The notes under the pieces are model-generated. The model was not told where the DNA came from, did not search any database, and worked only from the letters and a program-made list of their open reading frames with translations. A program made the translations under genes and the position numbers. DNA of 64,000 nt from Salinactinospora qingdaonensis (lineage in GTDB: Bacteria > Actinomycetota > Actinomycetes > Streptosporangiales > Streptosporangiaceae), in assembly GCF_039539445.1 (NCBI RefSeq), contig NZ_BAABDD010000008.1:124001-188000 (forward strand). Reading direction: 5' to 3'. Below, in pieces: positions 8,641-17,350 of this stretch. Each line of letters starts with the position of its first letter. The stretch's first letter is position 1.

Positions 8641-9744
8641 TCACATGGGTGCTGGTCGCTGACCGTGATACGCGGCGAGCACCAACTCTTGGGCGCTGTC
8701 CGAATCGATTGGCCGGGGGTTGGTGACGGGGTGGTCAGCGAGCTGGGCGGCTGCTCGTAGCGCATCGTCGCGGTTGAGGCCAAGGGCGGCCAGCGAGGGG
8801 GGAGCGTTGAGCTGGTGGCCGAGATCCCAAAGCGCGCCCGCGCTGTCATCCGGTTCGGCGTCCAACGCGCGGGCCACCGAGGCGAGCGCGTCGCGGGCGG
8901 CGCTGTGGTTGAACGCGACCGCGTGGGGCAAGACGACGGCGTGGGTTTCGGCGTGGGGAAGGCCGAACGCGCCGCCGAGGACATGGCACAAGGCGTGGTG
9001 GGCCCCCATCCGGGCGGTACCAAGGGCTGTGCCGGCAAGGTGGGCTCCGTAGAGCACCTCGGCGCGGGCACGACGATCAGCTCCGTCGGTGACGGCCGCC
9101 GGCAGCCAGCCGCCCAGGAGCCGGACGCCTTCGAGAGCGAGGAGCCGGGTGATCGGTCCCGCCCCGGAATCGTAGACCGCCTCAACGCAGTGGGCGAGCG
9201 CGTTGAGCCCGCTCATCGCGGTCAGTGCCGGGGGCATGCCGATGGTGAGCTCGACGTCGTAGACCACTACCGTGGGACGGACCGCGGGGGTGCGCCCCGT
9301 CGTCTTGCGCCCCTGGTCGGTTCGCCCCCAAATGTCGGTCATCTCCGAGCCCGCGTAGGTCGTGGGCACGGCCAAGACCGGCAGCCCGGTGTCGAGCGCG
9401 ACCGCTTTGGCCAGCCCGATCGCCGAGCCGCCCCCCAGCACGACCAGCCCGTCAACGGCTGCGCTGCGGGCGGTGGTGACCGCCGCTTGGGCTGTGGCGA
9501 CCGGGACGTGCTGGGCGGCGTCGACGATACGGGCCACGACCGCCGAACCGAGGGCTGTGGCGATCTCGTCCCCGACGGACCGCAGCGGGTCGGCCCCACC
9601 GATGAGCAGGACACGCCTCCACCCCAGCCGTGCGACTTCGTCGGGTAGGCGCTGCCTCGCCCCGGCCGCGAGCACGATCCTGACGGCCGGTAGTTCCTGC
9701 ACGAACTCGCGCGCCGGTGTGGGTCGCGCGGCGTCTGGGTTCAC
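8641..9744 (-). CDS. maleylacetate reductase
   Basis: A 367-residue member of the iron-containing alcohol dehydrogenase-like superfamily. It shows the nucleotide-binding GGGSAIGLAKAVAL stretch, VPTTYAGSEMT (typical of maleylacetate reductases), and a HHALCHVLGGAFGLPHAETH block with the conserved His residues. The enzyme reduces maleylacetate, and 2-chloromaleylacetate reductively, to 3-oxoadipate with NAD(P)H. Its GTG start overlaps the stop of the cycloisomerase gene by 4 bases, so the two are translationally coupled. It is the last gene of a four-gene operon and closes the pathway started by the dioxygenase at 12437. Confidence 0.92.
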   Translation of the reverse strand: MNPDAARPTPAREFVQELPAVRIVLAAGARQRLPDEVARLGWRRVLLIGGADPLRSVGDEIATALGSAVVARIVDAAQHVPVATAQAAVTTARSAAVDGLVVLGGGSAIGLAKAVALDTGLPVLAVPTTYAGSEMTDIWGRTDQGRKTTGRTPAVRPTVVVYDVELTIGMPPALTAMSGLNALAHCVEAVYDSGAGPITRLLALEGVRLLGGWLPAAVTDGADRRARAEVLYGAHLAGTALGTARMGAHHALCHVLGGAFGLPHAETHAVVLPHAVAFNHSAARDALASVARALDAEPDDSAGALWDLGHQLNAPPSLAALGLNRDDALRAAAQLADHPVTNPRPIDSDSAQELVLAAYHGQRPAPM

Positions 9745-10871
9745 GAGCCCCTCCTGGCGTAGCGGGCGATCTTGTCCTCGTCGATCTCCACGCCGAGACC
9801 TGGCCCTTGCGGTACGTGCAGGCAGTGGTCGGTGTAACGCACCGGCGTGGTCGTGATGTCATCGGTGAGCAGCAGCGGTCCGATGAGTTCACAGCCCAGC
9901 GGGAGAGCGGGTAAAGCGGCGAACAGGTGGGCTGCCGCCGCGGTACCGATCGACGTCTCCAGCGCACTCCCCCCGTAGCAGGCAAGACCGGCTGCCGTGA
10001 CGATCGAGGCGACTGTGGCCCCTCGCAGCAGCCCCCCGGCCTTGCCCGGTTTGATCGACACCGCGTCGCAGGCACGGCTGGCGACGGCCGTGATGGCATC
10101 ACCGGGGCGACACACGGCTTCGTCGGCCAGCAACTGGATCGCCGTGGACCGGCGGCCGAGCGCGGCCATCCCATGGAGGTCGGCGCGGTCGATCGGCTGT
10201 TCGAGTGTTCGGATACCGATCGCTTCCAGTTCCTTGATCGCCCAGGTAGCCGTGCGGAAGTCCCACACCCCATTGGGGTCGGCCAGGTAATCCACGTCGG
10301 CACCGATCTTATCGACCAGCAGCGCCAGGCGGCGGATGTCCTCGTCGGGAGGGAGCGCGCCCATCTTGATCTTGAGCGCGCTACATCCCTCGGCGAGCCG
10401 CCTGGTCGCCTCCTGCGCGACTTCGGCGCCTCCGGTGGCGGGCAGCGCCCACCGCACCGGGATCTGATCCCGTGCCGCGGCACCGCCGAGCAGCACGTAG
10501 GCGGGAACGTCCCGTGCCTGCCCGATGACGTCGATGAGGGCCATTTCGAGCGCGGCCTTGGCGAAGTCGTTGCCGTAGGCGGTGCGATCCATCGCGGCGA
10601 TCGTGCCGTGCAGGTCGAGGCAGTCCCGGCCGACGAGGGCGGGCGCGAGGTGGTGCTCGATGATCTGCTGTTGGCCTTCGACGCTCTCCCCGCTCCACCA
10701 CGGCCCGCCGGGTGAGACGCCCTCGCCGACGCCGGTGCGCCCGCTGTCGGTGCGCACCTGGACGACGAGGTAGGTCTGGTGCTCGATGCTGTGCGTGGCG
10801 AACCGGTGGGGACGCCGGGTGGGCACGTCGACGATCGTGGTGTCGATCGACGTGATGTGCAGGCCGGTCAC
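9741..10871 (-). CDS. muconate/chloromuconate cycloisomerase
   Basis: A 376-residue enolase-superfamily enzyme of the muconate-lactonizing group. The catalytic KxK lysines are in ALKIKMG, the metal ligands in ADPNG, LEQPID and LADEAV, and the second acid/base Lys in VSIKPGKAGG. It turns cis,cis-muconate or a chloromuconate into (diene)lactone. The frame runs open to 11222, but the GTG at 10871 is the right start: it overlaps the upstream hydrolase stop as GTGA. The neighbouring dienelactone hydrolase and maleylacetate reductase favour chloromuconate over plain muconate as substrate; specificity cannot be read from the sequence. Confidence 0.92.
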   Translation of the reverse strand: MTGLHITSIDTTIVDVPTRRPHRFATHSIEHQTYLVVQVRTDSGRTGVGEGVSPGGPWWSGESVEGQQQIIEHHLAPALVGRDCLDLHGTIAAMDRTAYGNDFAKAALEMALIDVIGQARDVPAYVLLGGAAARDQIPVRWALPATGGAEVAQEATRRLAEGCSALKIKMGALPPDEDIRRLALLVDKIGADVDYLADPNGVWDFRTATWAIKELEAIGIRTLEQPIDRADLHGMAALGRRSTAIQLLADEAVCRPGDAITAVASRACDAVSIKPGKAGGLLRGATVASIVTAAGLACYGGSALETSIGTAAAAHLFAALPALPLGCELIGPLLLTDDITTTPVRYTDHCLHVPQGPGLGVEIDEDKIARYARRGS

Positions 10872-11626
10872 GACGCCGGCCCGGTCAACTCGGCGGCGTG
10901 GAGAAACCGCAGGGTCTTCTGCCAGGCGTCGTGCGCCGCGACACTGTCGTCTCTGTCTTCGACCAACCCCTGGAGGAAGCTGTGCCCCGCTCCTTCGTAG
11001 AGGTGTTGCTCGTAGTCGACTCCGGCGGTGCGCATCGCCTTCTCGAACCGTGAGATGACCGAGAGCGGGATGTAGTCGCGGGTTCCCCAGAAGGCCAGGA
11101 TCGGCCCGGTGATCTCGTCGGCCAGGTCGATGGGGCGGGGCGCGGGCACGGCCACATCGCCTTGGACGCCTTCGGGGAATGCGTAGAAGCAGACCGTGGC
11201 GAGGTCGTCCCGCTCGGCGCACAGGTCGAGGGCGAACTGCCCGGCAAGGCAGAACCCGATGACGCCGGTGCGGCCGGGCCGCGCGCCGAGGTGGTCGATG
11301 GCGGTGGAGAGGTCGCGCAGCGTCCGACGCTCGTCGAGCGCGGCCCGCCGCTCAAACGCGGCCTCACGGGTTACTTCCGGCAGCGAGCCTTCCCGGAAGA
11401 AGTAGTCGACCAAGATGGCGGTCACCCCCGTGTCCGCCAGCATCCTGCTCAACTCGGCGTAGAACGGCGACGGGCCGTAGATGTCGGGCACGACAAGGCA
11501 CACCCCTCGCGACGGCCCTTCCGGCTCGAAGCTCCACCCGGGCATGCGCGCGCCGTCCTCCACATCGACGGCGATCGGCGTCGCGCTGTGGAAGGGGTCC
11601 GCGCCGGTCCAGTTCTCATGACACAT
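10868..11626 (-). CDS. dienelactone hydrolase
   Basis: A 252-residue alpha/beta hydrolase of the dienelactone hydrolase family. The catalytic triad is visible: Cys in GFCLAG (instead of Ser), Asp in GTRDYIP and His in GAGHSF. It opens 4-carboxymethylenebut-2-en-4-olide to maleylacetate. The ATG at 11626 (MCHENWTG) was chosen; it lies inside the end of the dioxygenase gene (11-base overlap), and the open frame beyond it is antisense-like filler. The gene is coupled to the cycloisomerase by a GTGA overlap. Confidence 0.92.
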   Translation of the reverse strand: MCHENWTGADPFHSATPIAVDVEDGARMPGWSFEPEGPSRGVCLVVPDIYGPSPFYAELSRMLADTGVTAILVDYFFREGSLPEVTREAAFERRAALDERRTLRDLSTAIDHLGARPGRTGVIGFCLAGQFALDLCAERDDLATVCFYAFPEGVQGDVAVPAPRPIDLADEITGPILAFWGTRDYIPLSVISRFEKAMRTAGVDYEQHLYEGAGHSFLQGLVEDRDDSVAAHDAWQKTLRFLHAAELTGPAS

Positions 11627-12437
11627 TCGCGTCTCCCTGGCGGAGGACGAAGTCGTACTCGGCGATCTGGTAAGGACCGGTGAGGCCGTAGCGGCTGGCG
11701 AGTTCCGGGTCGTCGCCTTCCCGGACGTCGATGACGAGGTCGTCCTTGACCGCGCCGACGACATCGCCGTCCCCGGCGTCGAGCCAGCGGTCGCCACTGA
11801 AGTACAACTGGGTGATCAGCGGTTCGTAGCCCTCGGCGGTGATGATGAAGTGGAAGTGGGCGGGCCGCCACGCATGCTTGCCGAGGAGGCTGAGAAACTC
11901 ACCGGTGGGACCCGCGGCCGGGATCTGGTAGGCCGCCGGGCGGATGGTCCGCACTTGAAAGGTGCCGTCAGCTCCGGTGCGTATCCGGCCCCGCAGGTTG
12001 CCGGGCGGCGCGTCGCCGACGAAACCGGAGTAGGTGCCGTCGTTTCCCGCCTGCCACATGTCGATCAGGGCGCCCTCCAGCGGCGAGCCGTCCAGTCCGC
12101 GAACGCTCCCGGTGAACACGATCGGTTCGCCCGGCTCGTCGTCTCGCATCGGCAGGACGAACGGTTCCTCGGTGAGTAGGGGGGCGTCGGGCAGGTGGTA
12201 GGGCCCCTGGACGGTGCCCTGGGAGCCGGGCTTGCCATCGTGGGTGAGCCGCTCGACAACGGACTCGAAGAACACGTCGAGGAACAGCGGCAACTCGCCG
12301 GATTCGGCGAGGCCGGCCAGCCACTTCCAGGCCACCCGGTACTCGCTGTGGGTCACGTTGTGCTTTTCGAGCTGTTCCTGGATGGCGGAAAGGATGTCGG
12401 TGGCCACGGTGGCAACGCGCTCGTGATACTCGGCCAT
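11616..12437 (-). CDS. intradiol (chloro)catechol 1,2-dioxygenase
   Basis: A 273-residue non-haem iron(III) intradiol dioxygenase. An N-terminal helical dimerisation part (about residues 1-95) is followed by the catalytic domain with the four iron ligands: Tyr in GTYSGF, Tyr in RPAAYQIP, and the two His of PAHFHFI. It cleaves catechols between the hydroxyls to muconates. AAGGAGAAG precedes the ATG at 12437. It heads the operon with dienelactone hydrolase, cycloisomerase and maleylacetate reductase, the gene set of chlorocatechol (ClcA/TfdC-type) pathways. Catechol or hydroxyquinol as main substrate cannot be excluded. Confidence 0.9.
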   Translation of the reverse strand: MAEYHERVATVATDILSAIQEQLEKHNVTHSEYRVAWKWLAGLAESGELPLFLDVFFESVVERLTHDGKPGSQGTVQGPYHLPDAPLLTEEPFVLPMRDDEPGEPIVFTGSVRGLDGSPLEGALIDMWQAGNDGTYSGFVGDAPPGNLRGRIRTGADGTFQVRTIRPAAYQIPAAGPTGEFLSLLGKHAWRPAHFHFIITAEGYEPLITQLYFSGDRWLDAGDGDVVGAVKDDLVIDVREGDDPELASRYGLTGPYQIAEYDFVLRQGDANVS

Positions 12438-12498
12438 TTCTTCTCCTTGAAGCTGGCTCCTGTGCCGGCCGCTGGCGGACCGGCGAGAGGAGGGGTTA

Positions 12499-12524
12499 CC
12501 CCTGTCACCCTCCCCCGACAGGGG
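12499..12524. promoter_or_regulatory. dyad between dioxygenase and LysR genes
   Basis: CCCCTGTC and GACAGGGG form a perfect 8-bp inverted repeat with a 10-base spacer in the divergent promoter region. It may be the LysR binding site or a hairpin in the dioxygenase leader. It does not match the classical T-N11-A pattern exactly. Confidence 0.4.
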
Positions 12525-12613
12525 CGATGCAGGCCAATACCTGTTTGGCCGCGGCTCGATACCCGATACGCACACGGGGCGCTGACGACGCCGGATGGAT
12601 TAGGCTCGGTTTG

Positions 12614-13510
12614 GTGTCAGGCCTGGACATCCGCCAGTTGGAGTGCTTCATCGCCGTCGCCGAGGAAGGCCATATCGGTCGTGCGGCGGCGCGGCTGCAC
12701 ATGACTCAGCCGCCGCTGACCAGGCGGATCAACCGGCTGGAACACGACGTAGGCGTGCGGCTCTTCCAGCGCACCCCCACGGGTATGGCGCTGACCGAGC
12801 CGGGGACGGTGCTGCTGGATCGGGCGTACCGCATCGTGCGGCTGTCCGAGCACGCCGTGGAGCGCACACGGCTCGCCGACACCGGCCAGGTCGGCCATCT
12901 GGTGGTCGGATACTTCGGTTCGACGATCTTTGAAGTGGTACCTCGGCTGCTGCGCGGGTTCGTGCAGGCGCACCCGGATGTGACGTTCACACTGGAGCGA
13001 GCGCCCAAGAACGTCCAAGCCGAGGCGGTGTGGGACGGCCGCATGCATGTCGGGTTCAGCCGCACCTACCGGGACGAACCCGGCCTGCTGGTGCGCCAGA
13101 TCGCGGTCGAGCCGCTGTTCGTCGCGCTGCCCTCTGGCCACCCGCTGCTCAGCCAGGGCGAGGTTCGCCTCGCCGACCTGCGCGACGAGGACATGGTGCT
13201 GTTCCCCGCCGCCCCGCGGCCGAGCTTCGCCGACGAGATCAGCCAGTTCTGCAAACAGGCCGGGTTCGCCGTGCGTGCCGCTCGCGAAGCCGAGGACGCG
13301 GTCACGGCGCTGGCCTACGTGGCCGCCGGCGGGTTGTGCGCGGTGGTGCCCCGATCGGCCACCACGATCGGCATGCCCGGGGTGTCCTATGTGCCGTTGA
13401 CCGACGGTCCGCTGCTGGAACTGAGCTGCGTACACCGGGCGGGCGAACCTGCCCCGGTGCTGCGGGCCTTCCTCAGCTACCTCGATACCTGGTGCGATTC
13501 CCCGCCTTGA
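12614..13510 (+). CDS. LysR-family transcriptional regulator
   Basis: A 298-residue LysR regulator. Residues 1-62 hold the winged HTH (DIRQLECFIAVAEEGHIGRAAARLHMTQPPLTRRI) and residues about 90-295 the substrate-binding domain. The GTG at 12614 starts directly before the conserved LDIRQLECF motif; the open frame upstream lacks homology. It is divergent from the chlorocatechol operon, the standard arrangement for CatR/ClcR-type activators that respond to muconates. It may also act on the tfdB-like gene that follows on the same strand after 126 bases. Confidence 0.9.
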   Translation: MSGLDIRQLECFIAVAEEGHIGRAAARLHMTQPPLTRRINRLEHDVGVRLFQRTPTGMALTEPGTVLLDRAYRIVRLSEHAVERTRLADTGQVGHLVVGYFGSTIFEVVPRLLRGFVQAHPDVTFTLERAPKNVQAEAVWDGRMHVGFSRTYRDEPGLLVRQIAVEPLFVALPSGHPLLSQGEVRLADLRDEDMVLFPAAPRPSFADEISQFCKQAGFAVRAAREAEDAVTALAYVAAGGLCAVVPRSATTIGMPGVSYVPLTDGPLLELSCVHRAGEPAPVLRAFLSYLDTWCDSPP

Positions 13511-13636
13511 GAGCTGAAACCGGGAACTCGATACTCAAATAGCGCTGTTCCGGGTGTGAAAACGGTATTGGAAGCATCGTGACGCCGCCGATTAGCCTCG
13601 CCCTACCAGATCGGACGGAAGTGAAGGGCGTCACAA

Positions 13637-15448
13637 ATGACGACAACCGCACCGTTCATCCGAACCGATGTCCTCGTCGTGGGCACCGGGCCCGCGGGGA
13701 GCGCTACCGCAGCGCTGCTGTCCACCCACGGAGTGGACACCGTCGTGGTCAGCAAGTTCGGCTGGACCTCACGCACTCCGCGTTCGCACATCACCAACCA
13801 GCGCACCATGGAAATCCTGCGCGACCTCGGGCTTGAGCAGGAGGCTGTCGCGGCAGCCACGCCGCGCGAGCTCATGGGACAGAACACCTACTGCACGAGC
13901 CTGGCCGGCACCGAGCTCGGCCGAATCCGGACGTGGGGCACCCACCCCGCCCGGATGGCCGACCACGATCTGGCCAGCCCCACCCGGTTGTGCGATCTTC
14001 CGCAGAACCTGCTGGAGCCGATCCTGGTCAACGCCGCCGCCCAGCGAGGCGCCCGCGTGCGGTTCACCACCGAGTACCTCTCGCACGTCCAAGACGACGA
14101 GGGGGTCACCACGACTGTCCGGGACAACCTGACCGGCGCCGTCTACGACATCCGGTCGCGCTACCTCGTCGGTGCCGACGGCGCCAACTCGAAGGTGGTC
14201 GCCGACCTGGGGCTGCCCGTCGAGGGCAGGATGGGGGTGTCCGGCTCACTCAACATCGTGTTCTCCGCCGACCTCACCGCCTACGTGGCGCACCGGCCCA
14301 GCGTGCTGTACTGGGTGATCCAGCCCGGCTCCGACCGGGGCGGGCTGGGGATCGGCGTCGTCCGCATGGTGCGGCCCTGGCACAAGTGGCTGGCCATCTG
14401 GAACTACGATCTCGCCGACGGGCCGCCCGAGCTCGACGATGAGGCAGCGGCCACGATCGTGCGCAACCTGGTCGGGGTCGACGACCTCGACGTGCGCGTC
14501 GAGGCCACCTCCGCCTGGACCGTCAACGACGCCTACGTCAGCCAACTCTCCCACGGCCGAGTGTTTTGCATGGGCGATGCGGTGCACCGCCACCCGCCGA
14601 CCAACGGTTTGGGCTCCAACGTCTCCATCGCCGATGCCTACAACTTGGCGTGGAAGCTCGCGTTCGTGCTCCGGGGAGAGGCCAGTGCGGCGCTGCTGGA
14701 GAGTTACCACGACGAACGCGCCCCGATCGCCAAGCAGACCGTCACCAGAGCCAACAAGAGCCTTGGCGACTTCCCGCCGATCCTGGGCGCGCTCGGCCTG
14801 CTCGACACCGAAGATCCGGCACGGATGCGCGCGAACATGGCCGAGCTCAGCGGCGAGGACGACGCCTCCGCCGGCCGGCGCGCCGCGCTGCGGGAGGCCA
14901 TCGACTCCACTCACTACGTGTACAACACCCACGGCGTGGAGATGAACCAGCGCTACACCTCCGAGGCCGTCGTCAGCGACGGCAGCCCCGAACCGGCCTG
15001 GGAACGCGATCCTGAACTGTACTTCCAGGCCAGCAGCCGCCCCGGCGCGCCCCTACCGCACGCATGGGTCACCCGCGGCACCACGACGGTCTCCACCCAC
15101 GACCTCTGTGGCGAAGGCCGGTTCGTCCTGCTCACCGGCAACAGCGGCCACGCCTGGAACGAGACCGCCGCGAAGATCAGCGCCGAACTCGGCGTAGCAC
15201 TGACCGTGGAGCTGATCGGCCCTGGCCAGAGCACAGAGGACCCCTTCGGCGAGTTCGCCGCCGTGTGTGAAACCTCCGAAAGCGGCGCCCTACTCGTCCG
15301 CCCTGACCACATCGTCGGCTGGCGACACCACTCCTACGACGACACCGCCGAGGCGGGACTGCGCGATGCCCTCACGCGCATCCTCGCGCTCGGCGCGTCG
15401 GCCGACCGTCCCGCCACCGCCGACTCCGCACGGCTGGCGCACACATGA
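13637..15448 (+). CDS. tfdB: TfdB-type (chloro)phenol hydroxylase
   Basis: A 603-residue FAD-dependent aromatic monooxygenase. The dinucleotide fold is at VVGTGPAGSATAALL (about residues 14-28), the second FAD motif at GRVFCMGDAVHRHPPTNGLG (about 308-327), and a thioredoxin-like C-terminal domain follows. Long stretches (for example HITNQRTMEILRDLGLE, SVLYWVIQPGSD and YVYNTHGVEMNQRY) match what I recall of 2,4-dichlorophenol 6-monooxygenases. It should ortho-hydroxylate a (halo)phenol to the catechol that feeds the divergent dioxygenase operon. The stop overlaps the flavin reductase start as ATGA. Confidence 0.9.
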   Translation: MTTTAPFIRTDVLVVGTGPAGSATAALLSTHGVDTVVVSKFGWTSRTPRSHITNQRTMEILRDLGLEQEAVAAATPRELMGQNTYCTSLAGTELGRIRTWGTHPARMADHDLASPTRLCDLPQNLLEPILVNAAAQRGARVRFTTEYLSHVQDDEGVTTTVRDNLTGAVYDIRSRYLVGADGANSKVVADLGLPVEGRMGVSGSLNIVFSADLTAYVAHRPSVLYWVIQPGSDRGGLGIGVVRMVRPWHKWLAIWNYDLADGPPELDDEAAATIVRNLVGVDDLDVRVEATSAWTVNDAYVSQLSHGRVFCMGDAVHRHPPTNGLGSNVSIADAYNLAWKLAFVLRGEASAALLESYHDERAPIAKQTVTRANKSLGDFPPILGALGLLDTEDPARMRANMAELSGEDDASAGRRAALREAIDSTHYVYNTHGVEMNQRYTSEAVVSDGSPEPAWERDPELYFQASSRPGAPLPHAWVTRGTTTVSTHDLCGEGRFVLLTGNSGHAWNETAAKISAELGVALTVELIGPGQSTEDPFGEFAAVCETSESGALLVRPDHIVGWRHHSYDDTAEAGLRDALTRILALGASADRPATADSARLAHT

Positions 15449-16044
15449 GCGGCGAGACGAGTTCGGGACCGCGCGGCGATCCACAATCGTTGCGTCGGTC
15501 CCTCGCCAGTTTTGCCACCGGTGTCACCGTGGTGACCTACGCGGCCGATGGGGAACCGCGCGGCGCCACGGTGAACTCGTTCACCTCGGTGTCGCTGGAC
15601 CCGGCGCTGGTGCTGGTGTCCTTCGGCCGCACGACAAAAGCCGCCCAGTTGCTGGGCGACCGGCCGTTCACCATCAACGTGCTTGCGGCGACACAGCTCA
15701 GCCTCGCCATGAATTTCGCGGGGCGGCCCTCCCCCAACTTGACGGTCCCCTGGTCGCCGGAGACGGCCGTCCCTCGCCTGCACGGCACGGTGGCCTGGCT
15801 GGAATGCCTGCCATGGGCCACCTATGACGGCGGTGACCACCTGATATTCGTGGGCGAAGTGGTCCGCTACGACCATCGGCGCGGCGAACCACTGCTGTTC
15901 CACCGAGGCGAATTCCGCACGGTCGGCCCCGCTATCGCCGACCTGCCGCCATTCGCCATGGGCCACGGGGCACGCGATAGCCACTGGATCGGCTATGCCC
16001 ACCGGCTCCACCACGTCACCGAACCCGGGCTCGTCGGTCCCTGA
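15445..16044 (+). CDS. flavin reductase family protein
   Basis: A 199-residue protein of the FMN-binding split-barrel flavin reductase family (RRSLASFATGVTVVTYAADG at the N-terminus; VNSFTSVSLDPALVLVSFGRTTKAAQLL). It supplies reduced FMN or FAD to a two-component monooxygenase. The TfdB-like enzyme before it reduces its own flavin, so the natural client is the luciferase-like monooxygenase encoded 37 bases downstream. It is coupled to the tfdB-like gene by an ATGA overlap. Confidence 0.88.
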   Translation: MSGETSSGPRGDPQSLRRSLASFATGVTVVTYAADGEPRGATVNSFTSVSLDPALVLVSFGRTTKAAQLLGDRPFTINVLAATQLSLAMNFAGRPSPNLTVPWSPETAVPRLHGTVAWLECLPWATYDGGDHLIFVGEVVRYDHRRGEPLLFHRGEFRTVGPAIADLPPFAMGHGARDSHWIGYAHRLHHVTEPGLVGP

Positions 16045-16081
16045 GCCGGCGCGTCCACGACACCCTTCGATCGGAGGACAG

Positions 16082-17350
16082 TTGAAGGTTAGCTACTTCC
16101 AGCAGGTGCCCTACCGGCACCTGCCACCGGATTTCCAGCATCAGCACGAGTCGGTCGTCACCACGCCCTACCACGGGCTCGTCGAGCCCGAACTGGTGCA
16201 CACGGCTTTTCGCGACGCGCTGAGCGAGATCACGCACGCCGCGCGTGCCGGCTTCGACGCCATCGCGATCACCGAGCACGGCCAGAGCTCCTACGACATG
16301 GCGCCGAACCCGAACCTTCTCGCCGCGGCAGCCGCACACCTCACCGAGGCCGAAGGACTGACGACCGGGATCTACCCGCTGGGTCGGTCGCTGGGCAAGA
16401 GCCGCGAGCCGCTGCGCGTGGCCGAGGAACTGTCCATGCTGGACTCGATCAGCGGGGGACGGCTCATCGCGGGCTTCCCGGTCGGGCTCGCCTACGACGC
16501 CAACATCAACAACGGGGTGCCTCCCGCTGAAACGCGGCTGCGCTTCGACGAGAATCTGGAACTCGTGCTCAAGGCGTGGCAGGAGCGCGAGTCCTTCCCC
16601 TGGAACGGACGCTTCCACCAGTATCCCCTGGTCAACATCTGGCCGAGGCCGATGCAGGAGCCGCACCCGCCGGTGTTCATCACCGGGATCGGCAACCCGC
16701 GAACGATGGAGTTCTGCCTCGAACGGGGGTTTGGCTTCAACTACTTCGGGTGGTTCGGCGCCAAGGTGACCGGGCGCCGAATCTTCGACCGCTTCTGGGA
16801 GATCGCCGGCAGGCTCGGCAAGGACGACAACCCGTACCGGATGGGATTCATGCAGGCGATCTGTGTCGCCGACACCGACGCCAAGGCCGAGAAGCTGTTC
16901 GCCGAGCACGCCGAGTACTTTTTCCGCAAGGCGATCGGGTCGATCCCGATGGAGCGGCTCGCGCTTCCCGGCGGGATCGACATCAAGGGACTGGAGTTCC
17001 TGTTCCGCGACCCCAGCGACTTCGGGATCTACGCGCAGATGCGGGAGGCTTCCTTCAAAGAGCTCGTCGAGGCGGGATCGGTCATCTGCGGCAGCCCGGC
17101 CACGGTGCGCGACCAGATCACCGACTTCGCCCGCGAATTCCGCATCGGCAACCTGCACGCGATGCTGCAATTCGGGTCGATGCCCACTGACCTGGCCAAG
17201 GACAACATCAGCCTGTTCGCTGAAGACGTCCTGCCCGCGCTGCGCGAGATGTGGACCGAAGCGGGCTGGCAGCACCACTGGTGGCCCAAAGCGCTCGGCG
17301 GCGCACCGGACCATGACACCACGTCCCAGCACAAGGCGGTGATCGCATGA
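16082..17350 (+). CDS. LLM-class flavin-dependent monooxygenase
   Basis: A 422-residue bacterial-luciferase-like TIM barrel. The N-terminus has AARAGFDAIAITEHGQ, followed by SGGRLIAGFPVG and a long insertion with the W-rich YPLVNIWPRPMQEPHPPVF. These enzymes use FMNH2 and O2 to hydroxylate or cleave small organics. The TTG at 16082 follows GGAGGA and matches the natural N-terminus (LKVSYFQQVPYRHLP); the frame is open further up into the reductase gene. Substrate unknown. The stop overlaps the next hydrolase start as ATGA, giving a reductase-monooxygenase-hydrolase unit. Confidence 0.88.
   Translation: MKVSYFQQVPYRHLPPDFQHQHESVVTTPYHGLVEPELVHTAFRDALSEITHAARAGFDAIAITEHGQSSYDMAPNPNLLAAAAAHLTEAEGLTTGIYPLGRSLGKSREPLRVAEELSMLDSISGGRLIAGFPVGLAYDANINNGVPPAETRLRFDENLELVLKAWQERESFPWNGRFHQYPLVNIWPRPMQEPHPPVFITGIGNPRTMEFCLERGFGFNYFGWFGAKVTGRRIFDRFWEIAGRLGKDDNPYRMGFMQAICVADTDAKAEKLFAEHAEYFFRKAIGSIPMERLALPGGIDIKGLEFLFRDPSDFGIYAQMREASFKELVEAGSVICGSPATVRDQITDFAREFRIGNLHAMLQFGSMPTDLAKDNISLFAEDVLPALREMWTEAGWQHHWWPKALGGAPDHDTTSQHKAVIA

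Noticed and set aside
16016..17332. 438-codon open frame on the minus strand
   Set aside because: Antisense to the LLM monooxygenase, no motifs.
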